From NCBI RefSeq assembly GCF_000238595.1, contig NZ_AGTS01000100.1, positions 116,640-180,639 of the forward strand: DNA of 64,000 nucleotides, given 5' to 3'. The position numbers were made by a program, and so were the translations under genes. The notes under the pieces are model-generated. The model was not told the DNA's origin and did not search any database. It saw only the letters and a list, made by a program, of their open reading frames with translations. Shown here one piece after another: positions 27,548 to 35,420 of this stretch; within the stretch, counting starts at the first letter, position 1; every line of letters begins with the position of its first letter. This DNA is from Acidovorax sp. NO-1. GTDB lineage: Bacteria > Pseudomonadota > Gammaproteobacteria > Burkholderiales > Burkholderiaceae_C.

Positions 27548-29854
27548 TCAGACACCCTGCCCGGCAAGCGCGGGGTACGTCTGCGCGGCACGGGCCAGCC
27601 AGTCGGCTTCGGGCTCGGGCCGCCCGAAGAGGTAGCCCTGGTACACGATGTCGGGGGCGCGCCGGCTCAAAAAATCGGCCTGCTCGCGGGTCTCCACCCC
27701 CTCGGCCACCACACGCAGGCCAAAGTGGCGGGCCACCGACAGGATGCCCTCCACCAACACGCCGTCGTCGGCATTGGTGGGTGCATCGTGCACAAAAGAG
27801 CGGTCGATCTTGATCTCCTGGATCGGCAGGCGCTTCAGATACGCCAGCGACGAATACCCGGTGCCAAAGTCGTCCAGCGAGATGTCCACCCCCTGCGCCG
27901 CCAGCTCGCTCATCTTGGCCACCGCACCTTCGAAGTCGTCGATCACCAGGCCTTCGGTGACTTCCAGCGTCAGCAGGCGCGGGTCGGCACCGCTGGCCGC
28001 GAGCAGGGCGCGCAGCTGCGGCACAAACCCCGCCTGCCGGAACTGCCGCGCGCTCAGGTTGACCGACAGCCGCAGGCGCCGCTCGTGAAACACGGGCTGG
28101 GCCAGCAGCGCACAGGCATGGGTCAGCACCCAGCCGCCCAGGCTCACGATGAGATCCGACTCCTCGGCCACAGGGATGAACACCGCCGGGGCCACCAGTC
28201 CGTCGCGCGGGTGCTGCCAGCGTACCAGCACCTCAGCTCCCGTAAGCTGGCCCAACACGTCCACCTGCGACTGCAGGTACAGCCGCAGCTCACCCGCGCC
28301 GATGGCCTGGCGCAGCTCGCGCTCCACCCGAAAGCGCTGCTCGGCCGCCTCGCCCATGCCCTGCTCGAAGAAGGCCGCGCGCCCGCCACCGGCTTGCTTG
28401 GCGCGGTGCAGTGCGGTGCCCGCGCGGCGCAGGGCGTCGTGCGCCACATCGTTGGCGCTTTGCGGGTAGAGCGTGATGCCCACGCTCGCGCCGAGCTGGG
28501 CTTGTTCGGTGTCGTTGTCTTGAAGGTGCAAAGGCCGCAGCAACGCCGTCTGCAGCTTTTCGGCAAAGGCCAGCGCACGCCGGCCCGCCAGCGAGGCGTC
28601 TGCGCCCAGGCCGTGCAGCACCACGGCAAATTCGTCGCCCGCCACGCGCACCAGCAGGCCCTGCGGGGGCAGTATCTCGGACAGGCGCAGCGCCACGGCG
28701 CACAGCAGGCGGTCGCCCATCTCGCTTCCGCGCGCATCGTTGAAGGTGGTGAAGCGGTCCAGGTCCAGCAGCAGCAGGGCGTGCTGCGCCGCTCGCGCGC
28801 GCCCTCCGCGTGCCTGCAGCGCCGCGAGGCGCTCCACCAGCGTGAAGCGGTTGGGCAGACCCGTGAGGCTGTCGAAATGCGCCAGGCGGTGGATCTCCTG
28901 CGCCGCGCGTTTGCGCTCGGTGATGTCCTGCTTGAGCTCTACAAAGTGGCTGATGCGACCGTCGGGCTGGCGGATGGGGGCCATCACGACCGACTCGGTC
29001 ACCGCCTGCCCGTCCTTGCGGAAATTGACCTGTTCGCCCGCCCAGCTGTCGCCCCGCGCCAGGGTGGCACGCAGGCCGTCCCGCTGCGCGGGCGCCAGGC
29101 CATTGCTGGAGTACGCGGCCGATGCCTTGCCCATCACCTCGTCGCGCGCATAGCCCGTGCGGCGCACGAAGGCCTCGTTCACGTACTCGATGTCTTCCTT
29201 CAGATCGGTGATGACAATGCTCTCGGGGCTTTGCTCGACCGCCCGCAGCAGTTTGCGCAATTCGGCCTCGCTCGCGGCCAGGTGGGCAGCGGTCTGCTGC
29301 GCCTCTCTCACCCGGCGCATGTAATTGCGGCGCGACAGCAGCGTGGCCGCGGCCGTGAGCACCAGAATACCGGCCAGGTACACCGCACCGGCCACCCGGT
29401 TGGCCACCTGCACCGGCTTGAACATGCCCTCGATATCGGCCCAGATGAACCCCAGAAACAGCAGCGCCGTGAGGCCCACCAGCGTCAGGGTGGCCCGGGA
29501 ACCCAGCAGCCATCCGGCCAGCACGATGAGTACCGGGTAGTTGAGCAGGTTGGGGCCATTGACCCCGCCATTGCGTGCCGCCACCAGCGACACCGACACC
29601 CACACGCCCCACACCAGCAGGTGGGCCGCCTGCGTCCACCGCCGCTGGCGCGCCAGCCACAGCGCCACGGCGCCCACCGTGGCCGCCACCAGGTTCAGCG
29701 CAATGCGCATGGGCTGCACGGGGTCGTCAAACATCAGCAACACGCCAATGGTGCCGCCGAGCAGCATCACGGACCACCCTGCCACACGCACCAGATGGCG
29801 TGTGGTGGCGTCTTCGTGGTCGGGCAGCGGAACAGCAGCGGTGGCTTCGGCCAT
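27548..29854 (-). CDS. membrane PAS-GGDEF-EAL c-di-GMP signalling protein
   Basis: A 768-residue inner-membrane protein with about six N-terminal helices, a PAS domain (about residues 200-315, QSPESIVITDLKEDIEYVNEAF), then GGDEF and EAL domains. The cyclase motif reads VRVAGDEF (AGDEF instead of GGDEF, no RxxD inhibitory site), so cyclase activity is doubtful. The EAL motif reads AEVLVRW (EVL), a variant found in active phosphodiesterases; the other catalytic blocks VNLSARQF, LDDFGTGYSS, IKIDRSFV and AEGVETREQ are intact. Net c-di-GMP breakdown, possibly tuned by GTP binding, is the best guess. Start ATG 29854 (MAEATAAVPL). Confidence 0.93.
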   Translation of the reverse strand: MAEATAAVPLPDHEDATTRHLVRVAGWSVMLLGGTIGVLLMFDDPVQPMRIALNLVAATVGAVALWLARQRRWTQAAHLLVWGVWVSVSLVAARNGGVNGPNLLNYPVLIVLAGWLLGSRATLTLVGLTALLFLGFIWADIEGMFKPVQVANRVAGAVYLAGILVLTAAATLLSRRNYMRRVREAQQTAAHLAASEAELRKLLRAVEQSPESIVITDLKEDIEYVNEAFVRRTGYARDEVMGKASAAYSSNGLAPAQRDGLRATLARGDSWAGEQVNFRKDGQAVTESVVMAPIRQPDGRISHFVELKQDITERKRAAQEIHRLAHFDSLTGLPNRFTLVERLAALQARGGRARAAQHALLLLDLDRFTTFNDARGSEMGDRLLCAVALRLSEILPPQGLLVRVAGDEFAVVLHGLGADASLAGRRALAFAEKLQTALLRPLHLQDNDTEQAQLGASVGITLYPQSANDVAHDALRRAGTALHRAKQAGGGRAAFFEQGMGEAAEQRFRVERELRQAIGAGELRLYLQSQVDVLGQLTGAEVLVRWQHPRDGLVAPAVFIPVAEESDLIVSLGGWVLTHACALLAQPVFHERRLRLSVNLSARQFRQAGFVPQLRALLAASGADPRLLTLEVTEGLVIDDFEGAVAKMSELAAQGVDISLDDFGTGYSSLAYLKRLPIQEIKIDRSFVHDAPTNADDGVLVEGILSVARHFGLRVVAEGVETREQADFLSRRAPDIVYQGYLFGRPEPEADWLARAAQTYPALAGQGV

Positions 29855-30009
29855 GGCGACGTGGGTGCGGTAGGGGGAAAGCCATCCTAACCGCAGCCTT
29901 GCGGTTCGCCTACCTGCAAAACGCCCACAGCGGCCGGCACGCAACGCAGGCTCTCGGGCGAGGGGCGCCGCACGCTCGCACGCCCGCCGGCGCGCGGCGC
30001 GGGGCGCGG

Positions 30010-30987
30010 TCAGTCCGCGCCGTCGTTGCTGCCGGGCGCGGGCTCGCGCACCCCCGAGCCCTTGCCTTTGGCCTTGGTGCGCGCATCCTTTTTGGCCTGG
30101 CGCTTGGCATCTTCGGCCAGGCCCGCAGCGCGCCAGGCTTCAAACTCGGCGGGCGTCTCCAGCGTGATGCGGCCCAGGATGGCGGTGCGAAAGTCCGTCA
30201 TCACGATCTCGGCCGTCTTTTGCAGGTTGACCTTGCCGCCGCCCAGCATGGCGCCGCGCTTGCGGCCAATGGCTTCGAGCAGTTCTTCGTCGTGCATCGT
30301 GGCGACGGCACCCGCAGGCAGGCCCAGCTTGTAGCGCGCTTCCAGCAAGGGCGCATAGTTTTTCTGCAGGCGGCGCAGCAGCTCCAGCGCCACCAGTTCC
30401 TCGTCGTACGCATTGCGGCCTACGGCACCGCTGGCGGCCAGGTTGTAGCCGCTTTCGGGCACCACAATGCGCGGCCACAGCATGCCGGGCGTGTCCCACA
30501 GATAAAAGTCGTCGGCCAGCGTGATGCGCTGCTCCAGCTTGGTAATGCCGGCCTCGTCACCCGTCTTGGCCTGGCGCTTGTTGCTGAGGGTATTGATCAG
30601 CGTGGACTTGCCCACGTTGGGCACGCCGCAGATCAGCACGCGCATGGGCTTGGCCATGCCGCCCCGGTTGGGCGACAGCAGGTGGCACGCGTCAATCAGC
30701 TTGCGCGTGGGGGCCGGGTCGGATGCATCGAGTGGCAAGGCGCGCGTGTCGCTCTGGGCGTTGTACCAGTCCACCCACAGCGCCGTGCGCTCGGGGTCGG
30801 CCACGTCCTGCTTGTTGAGCACCTTGAGCGTGGGCTTGTGGCCCGTGATCTCGGCCAGCAGCGGGTTGGCGCTGGAGCCGGGCAGGCGCGCGTCCAGCAC
30901 CTCGATCACCACGTCAATGTCCTTGATGCGTTCGGTGATGGCTTTGCGGGTCAGGTGCATGTGACCGGGGAACCACTGGATGGCCAT
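30010..30987 (-). CDS. ylqF: ribosome biogenesis GTPase YlqF/RbgA family
   Basis: Circularly permuted GTPase of 325 residues needed for large-subunit assembly. The G motifs appear in permuted order: G4 NKQD (about residues 58-61), then G1 GVPNVGKST (about 120-128), then G3 DTPG in YLWDTPGMLWPR. MAIQWFPGHMHL is the standard N-terminus. The C-terminal tail is lysine-rich and of low complexity (AKRQAKKDARTKAKGKG), a likely RNA-contact extension. It stands alone on the minus strand, divergent from a small membrane protein. Confidence 0.94.
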   Translation of the reverse strand: MAIQWFPGHMHLTRKAITERIKDIDVVIEVLDARLPGSSANPLLAEITGHKPTLKVLNKQDVADPERTALWVDWYNAQSDTRALPLDASDPAPTRKLIDACHLLSPNRGGMAKPMRVLICGVPNVGKSTLINTLSNKRQAKTGDEAGITKLEQRITLADDFYLWDTPGMLWPRIVVPESGYNLAASGAVGRNAYDEELVALELLRRLQKNYAPLLEARYKLGLPAGAVATMHDEELLEAIGRKRGAMLGGGKVNLQKTAEIVMTDFRTAILGRITLETPAEFEAWRAAGLAEDAKRQAKKDARTKAKGKGSGVREPAPGSNDGAD

Positions 30988-31072
30988 GCGGGGGGTACTT
31001 TCTTCTGTGTTCTAAGGGTGGCAAGGATAATCGCGGTCTTCCTTCTGCCCACGCCCCGGCGTTTTTATCTGC

Positions 31073-31324
31073 ATGCCAGCACCTCTCGACACCCCGCGCA
31101 AGCCCAACGCCACCAAGGCCGACAAGGAGCTGCTGTTCAAGAGCGTGACCCTGGCCCTGATTGGCCTGGTCATCTTGCTGGCGCCTCATGTGGCCCGCTC
31201 CGCCAGCGTGCGCGATCTGATGAGCCAGGCGGCCCTGGTGGGCTGGTTTGCGCTGGTGCTGGGCATCGCGTTTGGCGTGCAATACGGCCTGCGCCGCGCC
31301 AAGGCCGGGCGCCGCAAGCTGTGA
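31073..31324 (+). CDS. small two-helix membrane protein
   Basis: An 83-residue protein with two predicted membrane helices (VTLALIGLVILLAPHVA and LVGWFALVLGIAFGVQYGL) and basic ends (PRKPNATKADK, RRAKAGRRKL). No family with known function recognised. It diverges from ylqF and is followed 11 bases later by an oxidoreductase-like-domain gene, probably co-transcribed. Confidence 0.78.
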   Translation: MPAPLDTPRKPNATKADKELLFKSVTLALIGLVILLAPHVARSASVRDLMSQAALVGWFALVLGIAFGVQYGLRRAKAGRRKL

Positions 31325-31335
31325 CTTCACTCACC

Positions 31336-31551
31336 ATGGCAACCCCGGCCCGTGCGGTGGACGGCGAGAGCGCGCAGCAGATGTTCCTGGCGCTGCAGCA
31401 ACGCGCTGCGAATGCAGGCATCACGCTGCGCAACCCGCCGCCCGAGCCCACCACCTGCTGCGGGCGCGGTTGCAATGGCTGCGTGTGGGAAGGATTCCTG
31501 GACGCCGCCGAATACTGGCGGCAAGAGGCGCTGCTGCAGCTACAGGGCTGA
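31336..31551 (+). CDS. oxidoreductase-like domain protein, cysteine-rich
   Basis: A 71-residue protein with the short Oxidored-like domain (Pfam 09791 as I recall it): PPPEPTTCCGRGCNGCVWEGFLDAAEYW. The CC-x3-C-x2-C pattern could bind a metal or Fe-S cluster. The same motif occurs at the N-terminus of some eukaryotic mitochondrial proteins; bacterial function is unknown. ATG 31336. It is followed immediately by dispersed repeat copy 5. Confidence 0.82.
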   Translation: MATPARAVDGESAQQMFLALQQRAANAGITLRNPPPEPTTCCGRGCNGCVWEGFLDAAEYWRQEALLQLQG

Positions 31552-31555
31552 ATTT

Positions 31556-31612
31556 CAAGCCAAATTAGCCTCTAGCGCTTGATGGATAAGCGCTAGCAGC
31601 TATCAAATTCAG
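31556..31612. repeat. dispersed hairpin repeat, copy 5
   Basis: Perfect 9-bp stem CTAGCGCTT (31572-31580) / AAGCGCTAG (31588-31596); on the minus strand it contains the exact 20-mer AGCGCTTATCCATCAAGCGC. It lies between the convergent oxidoreductase-like and gshA genes. Confidence 0.85.
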
Positions 31613-31713
31613 AGTACCCAACAATTCTGCCATGTAGCAGGCGTCGCCTGAAACTGGCGCGGCCCAAATCCAGTGCCACCGTGGAACTGGCTTCGCCAGG
31701 CCACCGGTGGCGT

Positions 31714-31748
31714 CCCCCTTGGGGGAAGCGGCGCAGCCGCTCAGGGGG
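31714..31748. repeat. GC-rich nested hairpin at the gshA stop codon
   Basis: CCCCC (31714-31718) pairs with GGGGG (31744-31748) around an inner hairpin AGCGGC-GCA-GCCGCT (31727-31741). It abuts the gshA stop codon, so it is the first structure of the gshA 3' untranslated region. No T-run follows. The upstream stretch TGGAACTGGCTTCGCCAGG adds another small hairpin. Confidence 0.6.
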
Positions 31749-33275
31749 TCACCCCAACTCTTTTACTGCCATGTACTGCTCGCGCCATTCCTCAAACGGC
31801 AGCGTGTCTGCCGCCTCGATGGCCTTTTGCGCAGCGATCGATTCATCGGCCATCGCCAGGTAGCGCGCCTGCTGCTCAGGCGTCCAGGGCAGGCCCAGCA
31901 GCGCATCGCGCGCAGCCATGGACTGCTGGCGGGCAAAGGCTTCAAAGCTGTGCTGGTGGCTGTGCACGATGCTGCCCAGCACGCGGGCCGACGGTGTGCG
32001 CTCGGGCGCAGCCATCAGGGCGCGGGCGTCGCGCAGCGCGGCGCTGTAGTCATCGGTGCCATGGGTGGCATCCAGCGCGGCGGCCAGCGGCTCGCAGGCG
32101 GCCAGCACCTCGGCACCCCATTCGGTCAGCAGCACGCTCTGGCCGTTGCGCGACAGGTGCAGGCCGGGCTCGCGGCCCCGCTCTGCGGTGAGGTGCTGGT
32201 TCTGCTTGAGTTCGGCAATCTCGGCCGGCGTGTCGGGCGGGCTGTCGGACAGCAGGCAGTGCAGCAGGAACACGTCGAGCAGGCGCATGGTGGGCGCGGT
32301 GATGCCCACGGGCACGAACGGGTCCAGGTCCATCAGGCGCACTTCCACGTATTCCACACCCCGCTCGCGCAGCGCGTGCAGCGGGCGTTCGCCGGTGCGC
32401 ACGGTGCGCTTGGGGCGGATGGTGCCGTAGAACTCGTTTTCGATCTGCAGCAGGCTGGTGCCCAGCTGGTTGTAGTCGCCGCCGGGGTTGCGCACGCCCA
32501 CGGTTTCGTAGGCGGGGTACGGCTTGGTCAGCGCCTCGTGCAGCGAGTTGGCGTAGCCGGCGAGGCCGTTGTAGCTCACGGCCAGCGTGGCCTGCGCGTC
32601 GCTCTGGTAGCCCAGGCGGCCCATGCGCAGCGAGGTGGCGTGCGGCAGGTACAGCGCGCTGCCACCTTCCATGCGCTGCAGGCGATGTTCGCGCCCTTCC
32701 ACAAAACAGGGGCACAAGGCGGGCGATGCGCCGAACAGGTACAGCAGCACAAACGCGTGTCGGCGGAAATTGCGGATGAGCGAAAAGTATTGTTCGCTCG
32801 TTACGCCCGGCAGCGACCAGTTGTAGTGAATGCCCGAAATGGTCTGCATGCGGCGGCCATAGCGGTGGCCCAGGCCCATGCGGTACACGCTTTTGGCGCG
32901 GCCGATGTTGGAGCTGCCATAACGCGCCAGCGGTATCGTTTCGTCGGTGGGCAGGCCGCAGGGCATGCTGGAGGCCCAGAGCAGCTCGCCACCGTGGTCC
33001 TTCAGGGTGTGGTGCACGAACTGGTGCACCTCGGTCAACTCGTCCAGGCACTGCTGCACGCCCTTGTGGGCGCCGGTGATCAGCTCCAGCTGCGACTCGC
33101 TGTAATCGGTCGTGATCAGGGGGTGTGTAAGGGCTGAGCCCAGGGCCAGCGGGTGTGGCGTGAGGGCCAGGCCGCCGGTGGGCAGCACGCGCAGCCCTTC
33201 CTTTTCAATGCCGCGGCGAATCCCCCCCAGGGCGTCCGCCGGGCAGGCGGCCAGTCTCTCGTGCAATGTGCTCAT
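31749..33275 (-). CDS. gshA: glutamate-cysteine ligase, proteobacterial GshA type
   Basis: Cytosolic ATP-dependent ligase (508 residues) that makes gamma-glutamylcysteine, the first step of glutathione synthesis. Recognisable parts are GIEKEGLRV with glutamates of the metal site, DYSESQLELITG, SSMPCGLP, SGIHYNWSLP and VEVRLMDLDPF. The length and order match the E. coli-type enzyme. It supplies glutathione needed by the frmA/fghA pathway in this same window. Gene alone on the minus strand; a GC-rich hairpin follows its stop codon. Confidence 0.95.
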   Translation of the reverse strand: MSTLHERLAACPADALGGIRRGIEKEGLRVLPTGGLALTPHPLALGSALTHPLITTDYSESQLELITGAHKGVQQCLDELTEVHQFVHHTLKDHGGELLWASSMPCGLPTDETIPLARYGSSNIGRAKSVYRMGLGHRYGRRMQTISGIHYNWSLPGVTSEQYFSLIRNFRRHAFVLLYLFGASPALCPCFVEGREHRLQRMEGGSALYLPHATSLRMGRLGYQSDAQATLAVSYNGLAGYANSLHEALTKPYPAYETVGVRNPGGDYNQLGTSLLQIENEFYGTIRPKRTVRTGERPLHALRERGVEYVEVRLMDLDPFVPVGITAPTMRLLDVFLLHCLLSDSPPDTPAEIAELKQNQHLTAERGREPGLHLSRNGQSVLLTEWGAEVLAACEPLAAALDATHGTDDYSAALRDARALMAAPERTPSARVLGSIVHSHQHSFEAFARQQSMAARDALLGLPWTPEQQARYLAMADESIAAQKAIEAADTLPFEEWREQYMAVKELG

Positions 33276-33346
33276 GGTTTTTTACCGATCCAACTTCTGT
33301 CGGCCCGGAACTTAGCACGCCGAGCGCTGACCCGCCTGAACGGGCA

Positions 33347-34255
33347 TCAAGCCCTTGCCGCCAAAGCGCGTCCAACTTCGTTGGTGCCCTGCGCTGCGCC
33401 GCTTTGTGGTACTTGCTCGCCTGCGCGCTCGGTCACCTCGGCCAGGCGGGCGGCCAGTTGCTCGGGCACATCAGCGCCAATGCCCAGATGGATGCCCTGC
33501 GTGAGGGTGATGTGAGCCGCTTCAAACGTGCCCGCGCCCGCACACAGGATGGTGCGCGTGGGCGCGCTCTCGTGCGCCAGCACCAGCATGGCGGGCACAA
33601 CTGCCTCGGGCTTCAGGGCGTCCAGCACTTCCTGGGGCATCAGGCCCTCGGTCATGCGCGTGGCGGCCGTGGGGGCCAGGGCGTTGACGTGGATGTTGTA
33701 CTTGGCGCCTTCGATGGCCAGGGTCTGCATCAGCCCCACCTGGGCCAGCTTGGCGGCGCCGTAATTGCTTTGGCCGAAGTTGCCGTACAAGCCGGTGGAC
33801 GACGTGGTCATGACGATGCGGCCATATTGCTGGGCCACCATGTGTGGCCACACGGCCTTGCAGCAGTTGGCAGCGCCCATCAGGTGCACATCCACCACCA
33901 GGCGGAAATCATCCATGCTCATCTTGGCAAACGACTTGTCGCGCAGGATGCCCGCGTTGTTGACCAGGATGTCCACCCGGCCCCAGGCATCGATGGCCTG
34001 CTGCACCATGGCCTCGACGGCGGCAAAGTCGGTGACCGACGCGCCATTGGCCAGCGCCTCACCGCCTGCGGCACGGATCTCATCGACCACGGCCTGCGCA
34101 GCCGTCACCGTGCCGCCGCTGCCGTCCACTGCGCCGCCCAGATCGTTGACCAGCACCTTGGCGCCCCGCCTGGCCAGCGCCAGCGCATGCTGGCGGCCCA
34201 GGCCGCCACCGGCGCCTGTGACGATGGCCACACGGCCTTTGAAATCAATAACCAT
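33347..34255 (-). CDS. short-chain dehydrogenase/reductase (MFE-2-like)
   Basis: A 302-residue NAD(P)-dependent SDR. The cofactor loop is VTGAGGGLGRQHAL, with VLVNDLGGAVDG, where the Asp after the second strand suggests NAD preference. Catalytic Asn-Ser-Tyr-Lys are seen in NNAGILRD, TTSSTGLYGN and QSNYGAAKLA. The opening DFKGRVAIVTGAGGGLGRQH and the NDLGG segment resemble the hydroxyacyl-CoA dehydrogenase domain of multifunctional enzyme type 2, so a beta-oxidation or polyketide-like substrate is likely. A C-terminal 60-residue extension follows the core. Exact substrate unknown. Confidence 0.88.
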   Translation of the reverse strand: MVIDFKGRVAIVTGAGGGLGRQHALALARRGAKVLVNDLGGAVDGSGGTVTAAQAVVDEIRAAGGEALANGASVTDFAAVEAMVQQAIDAWGRVDILVNNAGILRDKSFAKMSMDDFRLVVDVHLMGAANCCKAVWPHMVAQQYGRIVMTTSSTGLYGNFGQSNYGAAKLAQVGLMQTLAIEGAKYNIHVNALAPTAATRMTEGLMPQEVLDALKPEAVVPAMLVLAHESAPTRTILCAGAGTFEAAHITLTQGIHLGIGADVPEQLAARLAEVTERAGEQVPQSGAAQGTNEVGRALAARA

Positions 34256-34518
34256 GGTGAAGGTTCTCCTGTTGTCTCAATGGGTCGATGAATGAATGAC
34301 TGAACGAAGCGAAAAAACCTGGCACCTGCTCGAAGGCGTTGGCGCCGCGCGCTGCACTGTAAGCCACGCGCGGGGGGCAGCCGGTTGCGCAGGCGACTGA
34401 ATCACACGCCCGAAGACCCCGCGTTGCCACGGGCACGTGCACAGCCGCGGCGCATTGGGAATAATCGGCCTCGCAAACCCGTTACCGGGGGCGCACCTGC
34501 GGCGGCACCGTATCACTC
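34256..34518. other. intergenic stretch, no gene seen
   Basis: Together with the repeat that follows, this makes a 328-base gap between the divergent SDR and DUF427 genes. It should hold both promoters, but I see no convincing -35/-10 pair or named operator. No ORF with a ribosome site is evident. Confidence 0.5.
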
Positions 34519-34570
34519 ACAATTTCATAGCTATCAGCGCTTACCTATCAAGCGCTAGAGGCCATTTTTA
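34519..34570. repeat. dispersed hairpin repeat, copy 6
   Basis: Core AGCGCTTACCTATCAAGCGC with flanks AATTTCATAGCTATC and TAGAGGCCATTTTTACC. It ends 13 bases before the DUF427 start; here a real ribosome site, AAGGA, follows the repeat. Confidence 0.8.
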
Positions 34571-34583
34571 CCAAGGATTTCCC

Positions 34584-34865
34584 ATGAAAGCAGTCTGGAA
34601 CGGCGTCGTGGTTGCCGAGAGCGACGACACCGTGGTGGTCGAAGGCAATCACTACTTCCCCGAAAGCGCACTCAAGCGCGAACACTTCACCTTCAGCAAC
34701 CACAAGACCACCTGCGCCTGGAAGGGCCAGGCCAGTTACCTGTCGCTGCTGGTCAACGGCGAAATGAACACCGATGCGGCCTGGTTCTACGCCGACCCCA
34801 AGCCCGAAGCCGAAGAAATCAAAGGCCGCGTGGCGTTCTGGAAGGGCGTGACAGTGACCCCCTGA
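34584..34865 (+). CDS. DUF427 domain protein
   Basis: A 93-residue single-domain DUF427 protein, with the hallmarks MKAVWNGVVVAESDDTVVVEGNHYFP, HKTTCAWKGQASYLSL and DAAWFYADPKPEAEEIKGRVAFW. The fold is a small beta-barrel; molecular function is not known. ATG 34584 has AAGGA 11 bases upstream. An in-frame start at 34437 would translate the dispersed repeat and is rejected. Confidence 0.92.
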   Translation: MKAVWNGVVVAESDDTVVVEGNHYFPESALKREHFTFSNHKTTCAWKGQASYLSLLVNGEMNTDAAWFYADPKPEAEEIKGRVAFWKGVTVTP

Positions 34866-34878
34866 ATGTCTGCCAGCA

Positions 34879-34957
34879 GGTTATCCCTGCCAGCGCTGGA
34901 CAATCATGTGGATAAGTTTTGACAAGCGCTGTATGACAGCGCCAAGTGCTTGATTTG
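34879..34957. repeat. DnaA-box unit 1
   Basis: 79 bp, starting GGTTATCCCTGCCA, then CTGGACAAT, the minus-strand DnaA box TGTGGATAA at 34907-34915, a GCGCTGT/ACAGCGC mini-hairpin (34926-34942) and AAGTGCTTGATTTG. TTATCC and GGATAA face each other across 35 bases, as in the other two units. Confidence 0.8.
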
Positions 34958-34971
34958 TAAAGAAACACACC

Positions 34972-34996
34972 GTATTGCCTCATTTTTAGGCAATAC
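34972..34996. repeat. hairpin between DnaA-box units 1 and 2
   Basis: GTATTGCCT (34972-34980) and AGGCAATAC (34988-34996) form a perfect 9-bp stem with a T-rich 7-base loop. No T-run follows on either strand, so it is not a standard terminator. Confidence 0.6.
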
Positions 34997-35013
34997 AAGA
35001 CGCCCTTGGGATG

Positions 35014-35091
35014 GGTTATCCCTGCCATCACTGGACAATGGTGTGGATAAGTTTGAACAAGCCTTGTATGAGCGTTTTAAGTGCTTGATTT
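35014..35091. repeat. DnaA-box unit 2
   Basis: 78 bp, GGTTATCCCTGCCA, CTGGACAAT, DnaA box TGTGGATAA at 35042-35050, then GTTTGAACAAGCCTTGTATG and AAGTGCTTGATTT. It is one base shorter than units 1 and 3, and its distance from unit 1 (135 bp start to start) differs from that to unit 3 (172 bp). Confidence 0.8.
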
Positions 35092-35185
35092 AAAAGGACT
35101 ATCCTTGATCCGCACAAAAAACAGGCAATTGCCAGACCCTTTCCAGCCCTACGTTGGTCACCCTTTGCAAGGCCAGAAAACACCC

Positions 35186-35264
35186 GGTTATCCCTGTCCA
35201 CACTGGACAATCTTGTGGATAACTCTGAACAAGCCTTGTATGACAGACATAAGTCGTTGATTTG
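35186..35264. repeat. DnaA-box unit 3
   Basis: 79 bp, GGTTATCCCTG, CACTGGACAAT, DnaA box TGTGGATAA at 35214-35222, then TGAACAAGCCTTGTATGACAG and TTGATTTG. Spacing from TTATCC to GGATAA is again exactly 35 bases. Confidence 0.8.
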
Positions 35265-35356
35265 CAAGCCAACTTCTTGTCTCGCCCAAAAAACAGGCAG
35301 TGCCACCCGGGTAAAGCGTCTGCGGTACAGTGCACAGCGGCGCGCCATAAAACGCT

Positions 35357-35412
35357 CATAATTTCATAGCTGTCAGCGCTTTATGGATAAGCGCCAGAAG
35401 CCAAAAACCCCA
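35357..35412. repeat. dispersed hairpin repeat, copy 7
   Basis: CATAATTTCATAGCTGTC, then AGCGCTTTATGGATAAGCGC and CAGAAGCCAAAAACC. It lies just before the GTG start of the DUF938 gene, which lacks a Shine-Dalgarno. Confidence 0.8.
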
Positions 35413-35420
35413 TATTCTCA

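Larger units (their letters stand above)
34866..35420. other. gene-free region with clustered DnaA boxes
   Basis: A 555-base stretch with no supportable gene, noticeably richer in A and T than its surroundings. It holds three similar 78-79 bp units (entered separately), each with a perfect TTATCCACA DnaA box on the minus strand, one GTATTGCCT hairpin, two AAAAAACAGGCA segments after units 2 and 3, and dispersed repeat copy 7 at its right end. The flanking genes are not dnaA, dnaN or parAB, so it is not the usual oriC neighbourhood. A DnaA-titrating or reactivating locus, or a cryptic origin, are possible readings. Confidence 0.6.

Noticed and set aside
34819..35359. Two minus-strand ORFs with similar peptides (KSTTY..CHT.LV..YP.DCP..GIT)
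   Set aside because: The similarity only mirrors the DNA repeat units. The middle unit is one base shorter and carries stops in the same frame, so the units are not coding.
34866..35420. CRISPR array
   Set aside because: There are three units of 78-79 bp with unequal spacers of 56 and 94 bp and no cas genes. Repeats are too long and too diverged for CRISPR.
34866..35420. Main chromosomal oriC
   Set aside because: DnaA boxes are present, but the usual neighbours dnaA, dnaN, gyrB, rpmH and rnpA are absent. Only three perfect boxes are seen, and no clear A/T-rich unwinding element follows.
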